DNA of 64,000 bases, from positions 1 through 64,000 of the forward strand of contig NZ_QKRB01000054.1 of assembly GCF_003233845.1 (NCBI RefSeq), written 5' to 3'. The number at the start of each line of letters is the position of its first letter. The first letter of the stretch is position 1. Positions 1 to 7,866 of the stretch are shown in pieces. The stretch comes from Paenibacillus sambharensis. GTDB lineage: Bacteria > Bacillota > Bacilli > Paenibacillales > Paenibacillaceae. The notes under the pieces are model-generated. The model saw nothing but the letters and a program-made list of their open reading frames with translations, was not told the DNA's origin and did not search any database. Made by a program: the position numbers and the translations under genes.

Positions 1-1
1 G

Positions 2-328
2 GCCCCGGAGGAGCGGGCCGGCGCGCAGCGGCCCGCTAAGGCGGCGCAGGCGCGCGGGGCGGAGCCCGCGGCCGCGCCGCGCCGTACAGCCGCAAGCCGT
101 GCGCAGCGGCTGTACATCAAGATCACAGCGGACCGCGAGCAGCCTGCGCTGCTGGCGCAGCTGAAGCAGCTGCTCGCTTCCCATGCGGGTCCGCTGGACA
201 CTGTTCTGTTCTATGAACGCGAACAGAAGACGATGGTGCTCTCGGAGAAGAGCCGGGTCAAGCCGTCTCCATCGCTGATAGCCGAAATCGACAAGCTGCT
301 CGGCAAAGGCTCGGCAGTCGTCAAATAA
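2..328 (+). CDS. dnaE: DNA polymerase III alpha subunit DnaE, C-terminal end (partial)
   Basis: This is the last 108 codons of a gene that enters from the left edge; no start lies in the window. The first 35 or so residues are an Ala/Pro/Arg-rich linker. They are followed by an OB-fold-like tail with alternating hydrophobic residues (RLYIKI near the start, DTVLFYERE in the middle, KLLGKGSAVVK at the end), which fits the C-terminal domain of replicative polymerase DnaE. A dnaE-accD-accA-pyk order is also seen in Bacillus. The linker is richer in G+C than the rest. A short fragment limits certainty, but the tail pattern and the neighbourhood agree. Confidence 0.78.
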   Translation, partial: APEERAGAQRPAKAAQARGAEPAAAPRRTAASRAQRLYIKITADREQPALLAQLKQLLASHAGPLDTVLFYEREQKTMVLSEKSRVKPSPSLIAEIDKLLGKGSAVVK

Positions 329-330
329 CC

Positions 331-383
331 GAAGGCATCCGGGTCCTGCGCTCAAGCGCTGACTTTGATGCCTTCTTTTTTTT
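331..383 (+). terminator. Intrinsic terminator after dnaE
   Basis: GAAGGCATC and GATGCCTTC form a 9-bp stem around a loop that can itself fold, and eight T follow directly. It begins just after the dnaE stop codon. Confidence 0.85.
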
Positions 384-521
384 GGTCACATGATTTAACC
401 GAAACTGACACATCGGGCCGGGTTCGCGCATATACGTAGAAGTACACAGGACAAAGCCTGTAACCATGCGCCTCCACCAGGAACAGATCAGGTGGGGGCG
501 CCGTAGACAGGAGGTATGCGG

Positions 522-1025
522 TTGACTGGCGCGATAGAAGATTGGCTGGAGAGACGGGGCGTTTGCATAGAAGAGGTGGCGGAGATCGTCCATACCCTGC
601 AGCGGCCTTATAATGACAAGCTGACGATGGAAGACTGTCTGGAGAGTGTCCGCGCGGTGCTGGGCAAGCGCGAAGTGCAGTACGTGCTCTTTACGGGTAT
701 GGCGCTAGACGAGCTTGCGGAACGGAAACTGCTTCCCGAGCCACTGCAGGCGATCATGGAGTCGGATGAGTCCCTGTACGGCGTGGATGAAACGGTTGCC
801 TTGGGTATTGTCCATGTTTATGGCATGATCGGATTGACTAGCTTTGGTTATTTGGATAAAGTTAAGCCGGGTGTCATTGACAGGCTTAACCGGGATACCG
901 AGCATATTCATGTGTTCCTGGATGATCTGGTGGCAGGTCTTGCCGCTGCAGCCTCGGCCCGGATTGCCCATCAGGACCCGGCTGCCAAGGATTACGGTCT
1001 GCCGCGCTGGGCAGATCCCGAATAA
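522..1025 (+). CDS. Phosphatidylglycerophosphatase A family protein (YutG-like)
   Basis: A 167-residue soluble protein of the PgpA/YutG family. The family motif block is present: KREVQ, a long middle segment with ALGIVHVYGMIGLTSFGYLDK, and FLDD near the C-terminus. Members are associated with dephosphorylating phosphatidylglycerophosphate, though many Firmicute copies are untested. AGGAGG at 509-514 lies 7 nt before TTG at 522. The in-frame ATG at 516 sits one base after it, so TTG is the better start. A paralogue lies near 33 kb on the other strand. Family assignment is secure; the actual substrate is not. Confidence 0.8.
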   Translation: MTGAIEDWLERRGVCIEEVAEIVHTLQRPYNDKLTMEDCLESVRAVLGKREVQYVLFTGMALDELAERKLLPEPLQAIMESDESLYGVDETVALGIVHVYGMIGLTSFGYLDKVKPGVIDRLNRDTEHIHVFLDDLVAGLAAAASARIAHQDPAAKDYGLPRWADPE

Positions 1026-1167
1026 CCGGAGACAGCGTACGAACGACTGCCGCTAATCGATTATTTTACTTGATTTCCCCATGCAGCATTTCCCGCAAAA
1101 AAGCCGCCCGGGCCAAGCCTTTTAGCGAGTATTATGCTTGATTTACGGGCATTCGCGGCCGCCCGGT

Positions 1168-1195
1168 TTGTTGCGGCCCCAAGCGGTCTTATGAT
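1168..1195 (+). promoter_or_regulatory. Candidate sigma-A promoter for the 62-aa gene/accDA
   Basis: TTGTTG and TATGAT are separated by 16 nt, about 55 nt upstream of the next start codon. The spacing is acceptable and the hexamers are each one or two bases off consensus. It may also drive accD and accA, since no terminator is seen between. Confidence 0.4.
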
Positions 1196-1249
1196 ATCAT
1201 TATGGCAATATACGGCCTCATTCCGAGTATTTTAGGGGGTACCATTTCA

Positions 1250-1438
1250 ATGTGGACGGTAATCTATATCGCTCCTACAGCCAAGATTTCGGAGAGGATC
1301 AGGACGCGATTGACTGAAGAAGGCTTTATGGTGAAAGTCCGTCCCGTCAATCTTTCCAAGCATCAATTTGAGATATTGGTTCCATCCGGGGAATTGGAAG
1401 AGGTTCAGGAAGTGCTGAATTCCATTCTCCATTCATGA
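1250..1438 (+). CDS. Conserved hypothetical 62-aa protein
   Basis: A small protein beginning MWTVIYIAPTAK with a beta-alpha-beta feel: hydrophobic strand, helix (ISERIRTRLTEEGF), strand (MVKVRPV), strand (FEILVP), then an acidic helix (GELEEVQEVLNSIL). I do not recognise a named function. A ferredoxin-like or glutamate-rich signalling fold is possible. AGGGGG lies 10 nt before ATG 1250, so the upstream ATG at 1202 is unlikely. It sits directly before accD with no terminator, so co-transcription is plausible. There are no cysteine pairs or membrane segments. Confidence 0.65.
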   Translation: MWTVIYIAPTAKISERIRTRLTEEGFMVKVRPVNLSKHQFEILVPSGELEEVQEVLNSILHS

Positions 1439-1552
1439 CGGTTCATTCCCGGAAGTGCCGACACCGGCCCGGAACGACAAGCATAGCCTCGCTGGAAGGC
1501 GCGCCGGCCGAGATGTGTGTCACTAAACTATTGCGCCTTGTGAGGTGTCCCG

Positions 1553-2419
1553 ATGTTTAAGGATTTGTTTCATAAGAAGAAATACGCCACGGTTCCATCC
1601 GAACGTCCGAAACGGGATATTCCGGAAGGGCTGATGAATAAGTGTGCGAAATGCGGCAACATTCAATACAGTAAGGAATTGGAGAAGAATCTGAAGGTAT
1701 GCTCCTCATGCGGCCATCATTTCCGGCTGAATGCCTGGGAACGGATTCAGATGATTATGGACGACGGGCGGCTGACCGAGTTTGATGCGGACATGCTGTC
1801 CGAGGACCCGCTCGGTTTCCCTGGTTATGCTGACAAGCTGGAGCAGCAGAAGCTTAATTCCGGCCTGAAGGACGCAGTTGTAACCGGCGAAGGAGAAATC
1901 GGCGGGTTTCCCGTTGTTGTCGCCGTGATGAGCTTCGATTTCTTCAGCGGCAGCATGGGTTCTGTTGTCGGGGAGAAAATTACGCGCGCCATCGAACAAG
2001 CCCATGAGAAGCAGCTGCCGGTTATCATTTTCTCAACATCCGGCGGCGCGCGTATGCAGGAGAGCATACTCAGCCTGATGCAGATGGCGAAGACAAGCGC
2101 TGCGCTGGCCAAGTTCCAGGGTGCGGGCGGATTGTTCATATCGGTTATGACAGACCCGACAATGGGCGGGGTAACGGCGAGCTTTGCGAGCCTCGGCGAC
2201 TACAATCTGGCCGAGCCTGGCGCTCTTGTCGGTTTCGCGGGACGGATTGTCATTGAGCAGACAATCCGGCAGAAGCTGCCGGACAACTTCCAGACAGCGG
2301 AGTTTAATATGCAGCACGGGCAGCTTGATATGGTCGTACACCGCAAGGAAATGAAGAGTGTGCTGACAAGGCTGCTGGATATGCACATGGTGAAGGAGGT
2401 TGTGCCTCATGGCGGGTGA
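1553..2419 (+). CDS. accD: Acetyl-CoA carboxylase carboxyltransferase subunit beta
   Basis: AccD forms the carboxyltransferase of acetyl-CoA carboxylase with AccA and makes malonyl-CoA for fatty-acid synthesis in the cytosol. The N-terminal zinc ribbon is visible (CAKCGN and CSSCGHH, about residues 27-50). It is followed by the crotonase-like carboxyltransferase domain with SGGARMQE and GGVTASFA. At 288 residues the length is typical. ATG 1553 follows a GTGAGGTG site. Its stop overlaps the accA start by 11 nt, so the two subunits are probably translated in a coupled way. Confidence 0.96.
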   Translation: MFKDLFHKKKYATVPSERPKRDIPEGLMNKCAKCGNIQYSKELEKNLKVCSSCGHHFRLNAWERIQMIMDDGRLTEFDADMLSEDPLGFPGYADKLEQQKLNSGLKDAVVTGEGEIGGFPVVVAVMSFDFFSGSMGSVVGEKITRAIEQAHEKQLPVIIFSTSGGARMQESILSLMQMAKTSAALAKFQGAGGLFISVMTDPTMGGVTASFASLGDYNLAEPGALVGFAGRIVIEQTIRQKLPDNFQTAEFNMQHGQLDMVVHRKEMKSVLTRLLDMHMVKEVVPHGG

Positions 2420-3434
2420 GCTTTCCTTTGAGAAGCCGCTTTCCGAGCTTCGAAACAAGATTGACGAGCTGAAGCGGTTCGGCCAGGAGAAGGGCATTGA
2501 TTTTACCGATGAAATTAACCGGCTCGAGCAGCGTTACGCGCAGCTGGAGCAGGAGCTCTACAGCGAGCTCACGCCTGCTCAGAAGATGCATCTGGCAAGG
2601 CATCATCAGCGGCCGACGTCGCTGGACTTCATCCAGACGGTATTCACGGATTTCCTCGAGGTGCACGGCGACCGTCTCTTCGCGGATGACCTGGCCATTG
2701 TCGGCGGGCTCGCGAAGCTGAACGGCATACCGGTCACCGTCATTGGACACCAGCGGGGCAAGGATACGAAGGATAATATTGCACGTTTCTTCGGCAGTCC
2801 GCATCCGGAGGGCTTCCGCAAGGCACTGAGGCTGATGCAGCAGGCAGACAAGTTCAAGCGGCCGATTATCACGTTCATCGACACGAAGGGTGCTTATCCC
2901 GGCAATACGGCAGAGGAACGAGGCCAGTCGGAGGCCATCGCCCGCAACCTGCGTGAAATGGCTACCTTTGGCGTGCCGATCATCTGTGTCGTGATCGGTG
3001 AAGGCGGCAGCGGCGGGGCACTTGCTCTTGGAGTAGGCAACCGGGTGCTGATGCTGGAGAATGCCATCTACTCCGTAATTTCGCCAAACGGTGCCGCTTC
3101 CATTCTGTGGAAGGATGCCTCCAAGGCGGATCAGGCGGCAGAAGCGATGAAAATCACAGCCAAAGACCTGAAGGATTTCGGCATTGTGGAAGAAATCATC
3201 CCTGAGCCTCATGGCGGAGCGCATCGGAATCTGGAGCAGCAGGCGGAAGCGATCAAGGATGCGCTTTGGCGCCATCTCCAGGAGCTCTCAGCCATGGCGC
3301 CCGACACACTGGTTGAGGACCGTTACCGGAAATTCAGGAAGATCGGCATCTATGCATCGGCGGCTGCATCCGGCGGAGAGTCAGGCGCGGATGAAGAGTT
3401 GCCGACAGAACCGATTGAAACAGCCCCCCTTTAA
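2409..3434 (+). CDS. accA: Acetyl-CoA carboxylase carboxyltransferase subunit alpha
   Basis: AccA is the acetyl-CoA-binding half of the carboxyltransferase and pairs with AccD in an alpha2beta2 complex. The protein is about 341 residues. Family segments include [34 protein letters not shown] and [19 protein letters not shown] at 2393-2399 stands 9 nt before ATG 2409, inside the end of accD. The upstream TTG at 2400 lacks spacing to the same site. The last 20 residues (Gly/Glu-rich) form a variable tail. It ends the accDA unit. pfkA, which follows accA in Bacillus, is not here. Confidence 0.96.
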   Translation: MAGELSFEKPLSELRNKIDELKRFGQEKGIDFTDEINRLEQRYAQLEQELYSELTPAQKMHLARHHQRPTSLDFIQTVFTDFLEVHGDRLFADDLAIVGGLAKLNGIPVTVIGHQRGKDTKDNIARFFGSPHPEGFRKALRLMQQADKFKRPIITFIDTKGAYPGNTAEERGQSEAIARNLREMATFGVPIICVVIGEGGSGGALALGVGNRVLMLENAIYSVISPNGAASILWKDASKADQAAEAMKITAKDLKDFGIVEEIIPEPHGGAHRNLEQQAEAIKDALWRHLQELSAMAPDTLVEDRYRKFRKIGIYASAAASGGESGADEELPTEPIETAPL

Positions 3435-3715
3435 ATGGTAATATGATGAAGAAGGTGCGGAAAATCACGATCTGTGGAAGATGCTGTCGAAAAACTGTAA
3501 CCAAATTGTTATTGAAAATATGGTAAATGCTACTGTACAGATCGACGGTATTCGTGTAATTTTAACAGAGACGTGTTTAACACAGCTTCCCCGCAACAGC
3601 TGCGGGTGAAGCATTTTCTTGCGGGATAGGAGCGTCAACTGCGTCTAAGCGAGAATGTTTCATAAGAGACGCCTCTATTTCCCACAAACAGGTAGATAAA
3701 CGGAGGAAACCACTA
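3435..3715 (+). promoter_or_regulatory. 281-bp leader/promoter region of pyk
   Basis: No gene fits in this gap. It holds an imperfect hairpin at 3585-3612 (GCTTCcCCGCA with TGCGGGtGAAGC) without a T run, and GCGTCT/AGACGC arms further down, so the pyk transcript may carry a structured leader. I found no clearly consensus promoter, although AT-rich stretches at 3500-3570 could contain one. No pfkA remnant is visible. Confidence 0.4.
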
Positions 3716-5470
3716 ATGCGGAAAACGAAGATCGTATGCACTATCGGCCCGGCCAGCGAATCGCTTGATAATCTAAAGAAGCTTATTATGGCAGGGATGA
3801 ACGTTGCTCGTCTTAACTTCTCCCACGGCGACTTTGAAGAGCACGGCAACCGGATCAAGAATATCCGTCAGGCATGTGCTGAACTTGGCAAAAGCGTTGC
3901 TATTCTTCTCGATACCAAAGGACCGGAAATCCGTCTTGGCAAGCTGGCTGAAGAGCCGATCGAGCTTGAACAGGGCGATTACATCGTGCTGACAACGGAA
4001 GAAATTCAGGGCGACCGTAACCGTGTGCCGGTCACCTACAAGAATCTGCCGGCTGACGTTCAAGTCGGTTCCACGATCCTCATCGATGACGGCCTGATCG
4101 GATTGACGGTTGTTGATATCCAGGGCACAGAGGTCAAATGCCAAATCGTCAACAGCGGACAAATTAAGAGCAAGAAGGGCGTTAACGTGCCAGGCGTACA
4201 TATTTCCCTGCCGGGCATCACAGAGAAAGACGCTGGCGATATCGTTTTTGGTATCGAGCAGGGCGTAGACTTCATTGCCGCTTCCTTCGTTCGCAAAGCA
4301 AGCGATGTGCTTGAAATCCGTGAGCTTCTTGAGCGTCATAACGCTCCCCATATTCAAATCATCTCCAAAATCGAAAACCAGCAGGGCGTTGACAATCTGG
4401 ATGATATCCTTGAAGTGTCCGACGGTCTGATGGTTGCGCGTGGCGACCTCGGCGTAGAAATTCCGGCAGAGGAAGTTCCCCTGGTCCAAAAGCAAATGAT
4501 TGAGAAGTGTAATCGCGCAGGCAAGCCGGTTATCACTGCTACTCAAATGCTCGACTCCATGCAGCGCAACCCGCGCCCGACGCGTGCGGAAGCAAGTGAC
4601 GTGGCGAACGCTATCTTCGACGGAACGGATGCCATCATGCTGTCCGGCGAAACGGCTGCAGGCAAGTACCCTGTGGAATCTGTTCTGACAATGTCCCGGA
4701 TTGCTGAGCGTGCGGAATCGGCTCTGCATTACCGTGAAATCTTCACGAAGCAGGCGAACGCTCAGCAGACAACCGTTACGGAGGCAATCAGCCAGGCTGT
4801 TGCCAACTCGGCGCTTGATCTGAACGCTAACGCGATCATTACATCGACAGAAAGCGGTTATACGGCGCGTATGATCTCCAAGTACCGTCCTAAGGCGCCA
4901 ATCATTGCGGTAACGCCTGTTGAGCAGGTGCTTCGCCGTCTGGCTCTCGTATGGGGCGTTATTCCCGCACTTGGCACACCGGCTGAAACAACGGATGAAA
5001 TGTTCGATATCGCTGTTCAAGGCGCTATCAATACAGGTCTTGTCCGTCTTGGAGACACGGTTGTGATTACAGCAGGTGTTCCGGTTGGCCGCTCCGGCTC
5101 CACGAATCTGATCAAGATTCACACGGTAGGCGATCTGGTTGCGAAGGGACAAGGTATCGGAACATTGGCTGCTACAGGCAAGGTTGTTGTAGCGCGTACG
5201 CCGGAAGAAGCAATTGCGAAGCTGCAGCGCGGCGATATTCTGGTTACTCCGTCCACCGATAAAGAGTTTATGCCGGCAGTTGAGAAAGCGGCAGCTGTTA
5301 TCACCGAGCAGGGCGGGATTACGAGCCACGCAGCGGTCGTTGGCCTGAATGTTGGCATCCCGGTCATCCTGGGTGTCAGCAATGCAACTGAGCTTTTCAA
5401 GGACGGTATGGAAGTTACGGTTTATGCAGAAGCTGGCGTGATCTATACCGGACAAGCCAGAGTCCTGTAA
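3716..5470 (+). CDS. pyk: Pyruvate kinase with C-terminal PEP-utilizer domain
   Basis: Pyruvate kinase converts phosphoenolpyruvate and ADP to pyruvate and ATP, the last step of glycolysis. The N-terminal barrel starts [30 protein letters not shown], the catalytic segment [19 protein letters not shown] and the ATQMLDSM region follow in order. The protein is 584 residues, longer than the roughly 470-residue enterobacterial form. The extra C-terminal domain (about 475-584, with TSHAAVVG) is the swivelling PEP-utilizer-like domain typical of Bacillus-type enzymes. A GGAGG site precedes ATG 3716. It is expressed apart from accA, with a long leader, and ends at a terminator. Confidence 0.97.
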   Translation: MRKTKIVCTIGPASESLDNLKKLIMAGMNVARLNFSHGDFEEHGNRIKNIRQACAELGKSVAILLDTKGPEIRLGKLAEEPIELEQGDYIVLTTEEIQGDRNRVPVTYKNLPADVQVGSTILIDDGLIGLTVVDIQGTEVKCQIVNSGQIKSKKGVNVPGVHISLPGITEKDAGDIVFGIEQGVDFIAASFVRKASDVLEIRELLERHNAPHIQIISKIENQQGVDNLDDILEVSDGLMVARGDLGVEIPAEEVPLVQKQMIEKCNRAGKPVITATQMLDSMQRNPRPTRAEASDVANAIFDGTDAIMLSGETAAGKYPVESVLTMSRIAERAESALHYREIFTKQANAQQTTVTEAISQAVANSALDLNANAIITSTESGYTARMISKYRPKAPIIAVTPVEQVLRRLALVWGVIPALGTPAETTDEMFDIAVQGAINTGLVRLGDTVVITAGVPVGRSGSTNLIKIHTVGDLVAKGQGIGTLAATGKVVVARTPEEAIAKLQRGDILVTPSTDKEFMPAVEKAAAVITEQGGITSHAAVVGLNVGIPVILGVSNATELFKDGMEVTVYAEAGVIYTGQARVL

Positions 5471-5523
5471 GCTGGACAAGCCCGCATTATCTTAATAACG
5501 AATGAGCCTCTTGCAGGCAGAAC

Positions 5524-5557
5524 AGAGCGATGGTGCTGACACCGTCGCTCTTTGTTT
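5524..5557 (+). terminator. Intrinsic terminator after pyk
   Basis: AGAGCGA and TCGCTCT, with inner GGTG/CACC pairing, close on a short loop and are followed by TTTGTTT. Confidence 0.85.
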
Positions 5558-5615
5558 CATCATCGAGTACCATTGGGTAGAATGAAGTGGTAAAATTAGA
5601 GAAGGAAGGGATAGC

Positions 5616-6101
5616 ATGGCTGCTAATTGGCATATACACCGCCTGCGTGTCCGTTACCAGGAAACAGATCAGATGGCGGTAGTTTATCACGCCAATTATG
5701 CAAACTGGTTTGAGATAGGAAGAACAGAGTACATCCGGCAAGCAGGGGTTCCTTACCGGACATTTGAGGAGATGGGTCTCCTGCTGCCGGTCACTGAGCT
5801 TACGATTAAATTCGAGAAGCCGGCTTTGTATGATGATCTGGTGCTGATTTGTACCAGACTTGCAGACATGAGCCCGCTGAGGGTTGCATTCGAAACACAG
5901 GTACGCCGCCTGCTGCCGGAAGAGGCTGGCTCAGCAGAGCCGGACGGCAGCGCGTCTGCGGGGGATCTGCCGGGAGAGCTGCTTGTCTGGGGAGGTACAC
6001 GTCATGTTTGGGTTAATCGTGACTGGAAGCCGCACCGTCTTGACCGGACAGCCCCTGCCTTGTACGAGCGGCTGCAAAGCCTTCTGCACAGCAGTGAGTA
6101 G
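5616..6101 (+). CDS. Acyl-CoA thioesterase, hotdog fold (4HBT/YbgC-like)
   Basis: A 161-residue single hotdog-fold thioesterase expected to hydrolyse a cytosolic acyl-CoA. The signature runs YQETDQMAVVYHANYANWFEIGR near residues 14-36, where the Asp after T and the YHANY segment are the catalytic/helix region of YbgC-like enzymes. A Gly/Ala/Glu-rich insertion near residues 105-128 lengthens it over the usual 130-140. An AGAAGGAAGG site lies before ATG 5616. fxsA starts 22 nt downstream on the same strand, so the two form a likely operon. The acyl substrate cannot be told from the sequence. Confidence 0.88.
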   Translation: MAANWHIHRLRVRYQETDQMAVVYHANYANWFEIGRTEYIRQAGVPYRTFEEMGLLLPVTELTIKFEKPALYDDLVLICTRLADMSPLRVAFETQVRRLLPEEAGSAEPDGSASAGDLPGELLVWGGTRHVWVNRDWKPHRLDRTAPALYERLQSLLHSSE

Positions 6102-6123
6102 GACACGAATGAGGAGGCATCAT

Positions 6124-6516
6124 ATGGGGAAATGGATACTGCTTGCTATTGTTATCGTACCAGCGGTTGAAATCTGGGGTATCCTCCGGATGGGCAGCTG
6201 GATCGGAGGGACAGCTACCTTCCTGCTGATCCTGCTGACTGGCGTTATCGGCGCTTACCTTGCCAAGAAGGAAGGCCGCAAAGCGCTGCTTGAAGCACAG
6301 CAGCAGATGCAAAGCGGCCAGATTCCCGGCCGGACACTGCTGGACGGCATTTGTATTGTTATTGGCGGTGTTCTTCTGCTTACACCCGGCTTCATAACCG
6401 ATGCGGTGGGCTTCTCCCTGCTCATCCCGCCGACGCGGATGATCTATAGGGGCGTCCTGCTGAAGTGGCTGGAGAAGCGGATGCGCAGCGGCCAGTTTGT
6501 CGTCCGCCGCTGGTAA
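6124..6516 (+). CDS. fxsA: FxsA family membrane protein
   Basis: A 130-residue integral membrane protein of the FxsA family (YtzA in Bacillus). In E. coli, FxsA overproduction relieves F-exclusion of phage T7; the normal role is unknown. Three or four hydrophobic segments are visible (residues 4-20, 27-47, 74-100). The family segments LLTGVIGAYLAKKEG and LLLTPGFITDAVGFSLLIPPTR are present. The C-terminus is basic. GAGGAGG at 6110-6116 precedes ATG 6124 by 7 nt. Longer in-frame extensions to the left overlap the thioesterase gene and have no ribosome site. Confidence 0.9.
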   Translation: MGKWILLAIVIVPAVEIWGILRMGSWIGGTATFLLILLTGVIGAYLAKKEGRKALLEAQQQMQSGQIPGRTLLDGICIVIGGVLLLTPGFITDAVGFSLLIPPTRMIYRGVLLKWLEKRMRSGQFVVRRW

Positions 6517-6525
6517 GCTTGCAGA

Positions 6526-6558
6526 CAGCCAGCGGGTGTGAATAGGGCTTGCTGGCTG
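6526..6558. terminator. Hairpin between convergent fxsA and ytvI
   Basis: CAGCCAGC and GCTGGCTG form an 8-bp stem with a 17-nt loop between two converging genes. Neither side has a clear T run, so terminator function is tentative. Confidence 0.35.
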
Positions 6559-6585
6559 CAGGCTGCTTGTTCTGCGCACGCCTGT

Positions 6586-7707
6586 TTATTTTCTGCGCTT
6601 GCCATATTTGATGAAATGATAGGTATCCCGGAACACATCCGCCTTCTGAAAGGCAGTGATTACCACCAGCGCAACAGGACCGATTATGAGACCGAGCACC
6701 CCGAACAGCTTCAGGCCAACAAACATAGAAATCAGCATTGGGAGCGGCTCCATGCCTACACTGCTTGCCAGCACTTTAGGCTCAATGATTTGTCTGGCTG
6801 TGATGATGATGATGAACAGGACGGACAGACCGATCCCGAGCGAGGCATCTCCATAGAAGAAGACATAGATAATCCAAGGGACGAAGACAAGGCCTACGCC
6901 AAGGTAGGGCAGCAGGTCAACGACGCCAATCAGCAGGCCGATTGTTACGGCATAAGGAACCCGGAGGATCAGCAGGCCGATAATAATCAGGACAGCCGTT
7001 ATGGAAATGATTATCAGCTGGGTGCGTATGTAACCGAACAGAGCCTTCTGAACATTGGTCGTTACAATAAAGGTCGTGCGTCTGATCTTCGTGGGAAACC
7101 AGCTGTTTAGACGGGTTGTGTAGCGGTACCAGTCCTTGCTGATGAAGAAGGCGGCCATTACCACAATGACGGAGATCATGGCAAAGGTCGGAAGCGAATA
7201 GATCATCCGGATCAGGAAGCTGAAGAAGAAGGAAGCGGCCTGGGATAGGGCATCTGTTAATACAGTTGTTGATTCCGCTGCATTTGTCTTGATCGTCTCC
7301 TCAAGCTCGGGATGCTGGGCGTAGAACTCTGTGATACGATTCGTCAAATTTTTAATTTCGTCCCGCTCCATGAGCTTCTGAATCGTTTCTCCCCACCATG
7401 CTATAGTGGAGTCCACTTCACCGGATAGATAGATGATTTCATTAACAATGCGGCTTACCAGCGCCGCCGCTATCCCGCTGATCAAGCCCACAGCGACAAG
7501 GAGAGTGGAGATAACGGCCAGCCAGCGTGGGAAACGCGCCTTGCGCTGCAGCCAATTAATAAGCGGGTTGAGAAGATAGGCGAGCAGCCAGCCGAATACA
7601 AAGGGATAAACAATTGGCGTTACATACATGAAGGCCAGGATCACAACTGCTATAAAGGCCGCAACCCACAAGGCCCGCGTTGTCCGCTGCCAGAATACTC
7701 GATCCAT
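6586..7707 (-). CDS. ytvI: AI-2E family transporter / permease YtvI
   Basis: A polytopic membrane protein of about 373 residues in the AI-2E (YdiK/TqsA/YtvI) family, which includes putative exporters and a Na+/H+ antiporter. Two N-terminal segments (AAFIAVVILAFMYV, VYPFVFGWLLAYLLNP) are followed by a soluble middle region, then the family core with GLLIGVVDLLPYLGVGLVFVPW and a C-terminal pair with LGLIIGPVAL. The chosen ATG (7705-7707 on the complement) has AGGAGG just upstream; longer versions do not. ytvI lies beside pyk in Bacillus too, so the neighbourhood is conserved. The transported substrate is unknown. Confidence 0.88.
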   Translation of the reverse strand: MDRVFWQRTTRALWVAAFIAVVILAFMYVTPIVYPFVFGWLLAYLLNPLINWLQRKARFPRWLAVISTLLVAVGLISGIAAALVSRIVNEIIYLSGEVDSTIAWWGETIQKLMERDEIKNLTNRITEFYAQHPELEETIKTNAAESTTVLTDALSQAASFFFSFLIRMIYSLPTFAMISVIVVMAAFFISKDWYRYTTRLNSWFPTKIRRTTFIVTTNVQKALFGYIRTQLIIISITAVLIIIGLLILRVPYAVTIGLLIGVVDLLPYLGVGLVFVPWIIYVFFYGDASLGIGLSVLFIIIITARQIIEPKVLASSVGMEPLPMLISMFVGLKLFGVLGLIIGPVALVVITAFQKADVFRDTYHFIKYGKRRK

Positions 7708-7866
7708 ATCCGTCCTCCTTTCGGTAGTGGTATATTGCTTGTACATTACCACCGGGACGGACACTTTACGCAGGCAGAGGCTTGTTTACTTCGCGGCAAG
7801 ACTCTTTTAACATCTACATAATAAACATGTCGCATAATGGGAGAAAATGACGGGGAGGATCCGGTT

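Noticed and set aside
1080-1180. GCCGCCCGG direct repeats between the pgpA-like gene and the 62-aa gene
   Set aside because: Two short GC-rich copies only, with no pairing or T run; probably chance.
3773-5479. Long open frame on the minus strand across pyk
   Set aside because: It mirrors the strong codon bias of pyk, has no ribosome site, and its translation resembles no protein.
7800-7836. PhoP box before ppk1 (TTAACA at about 7808)
   Set aside because: Only one hexamer fits; no second copy at the expected spacing was found.
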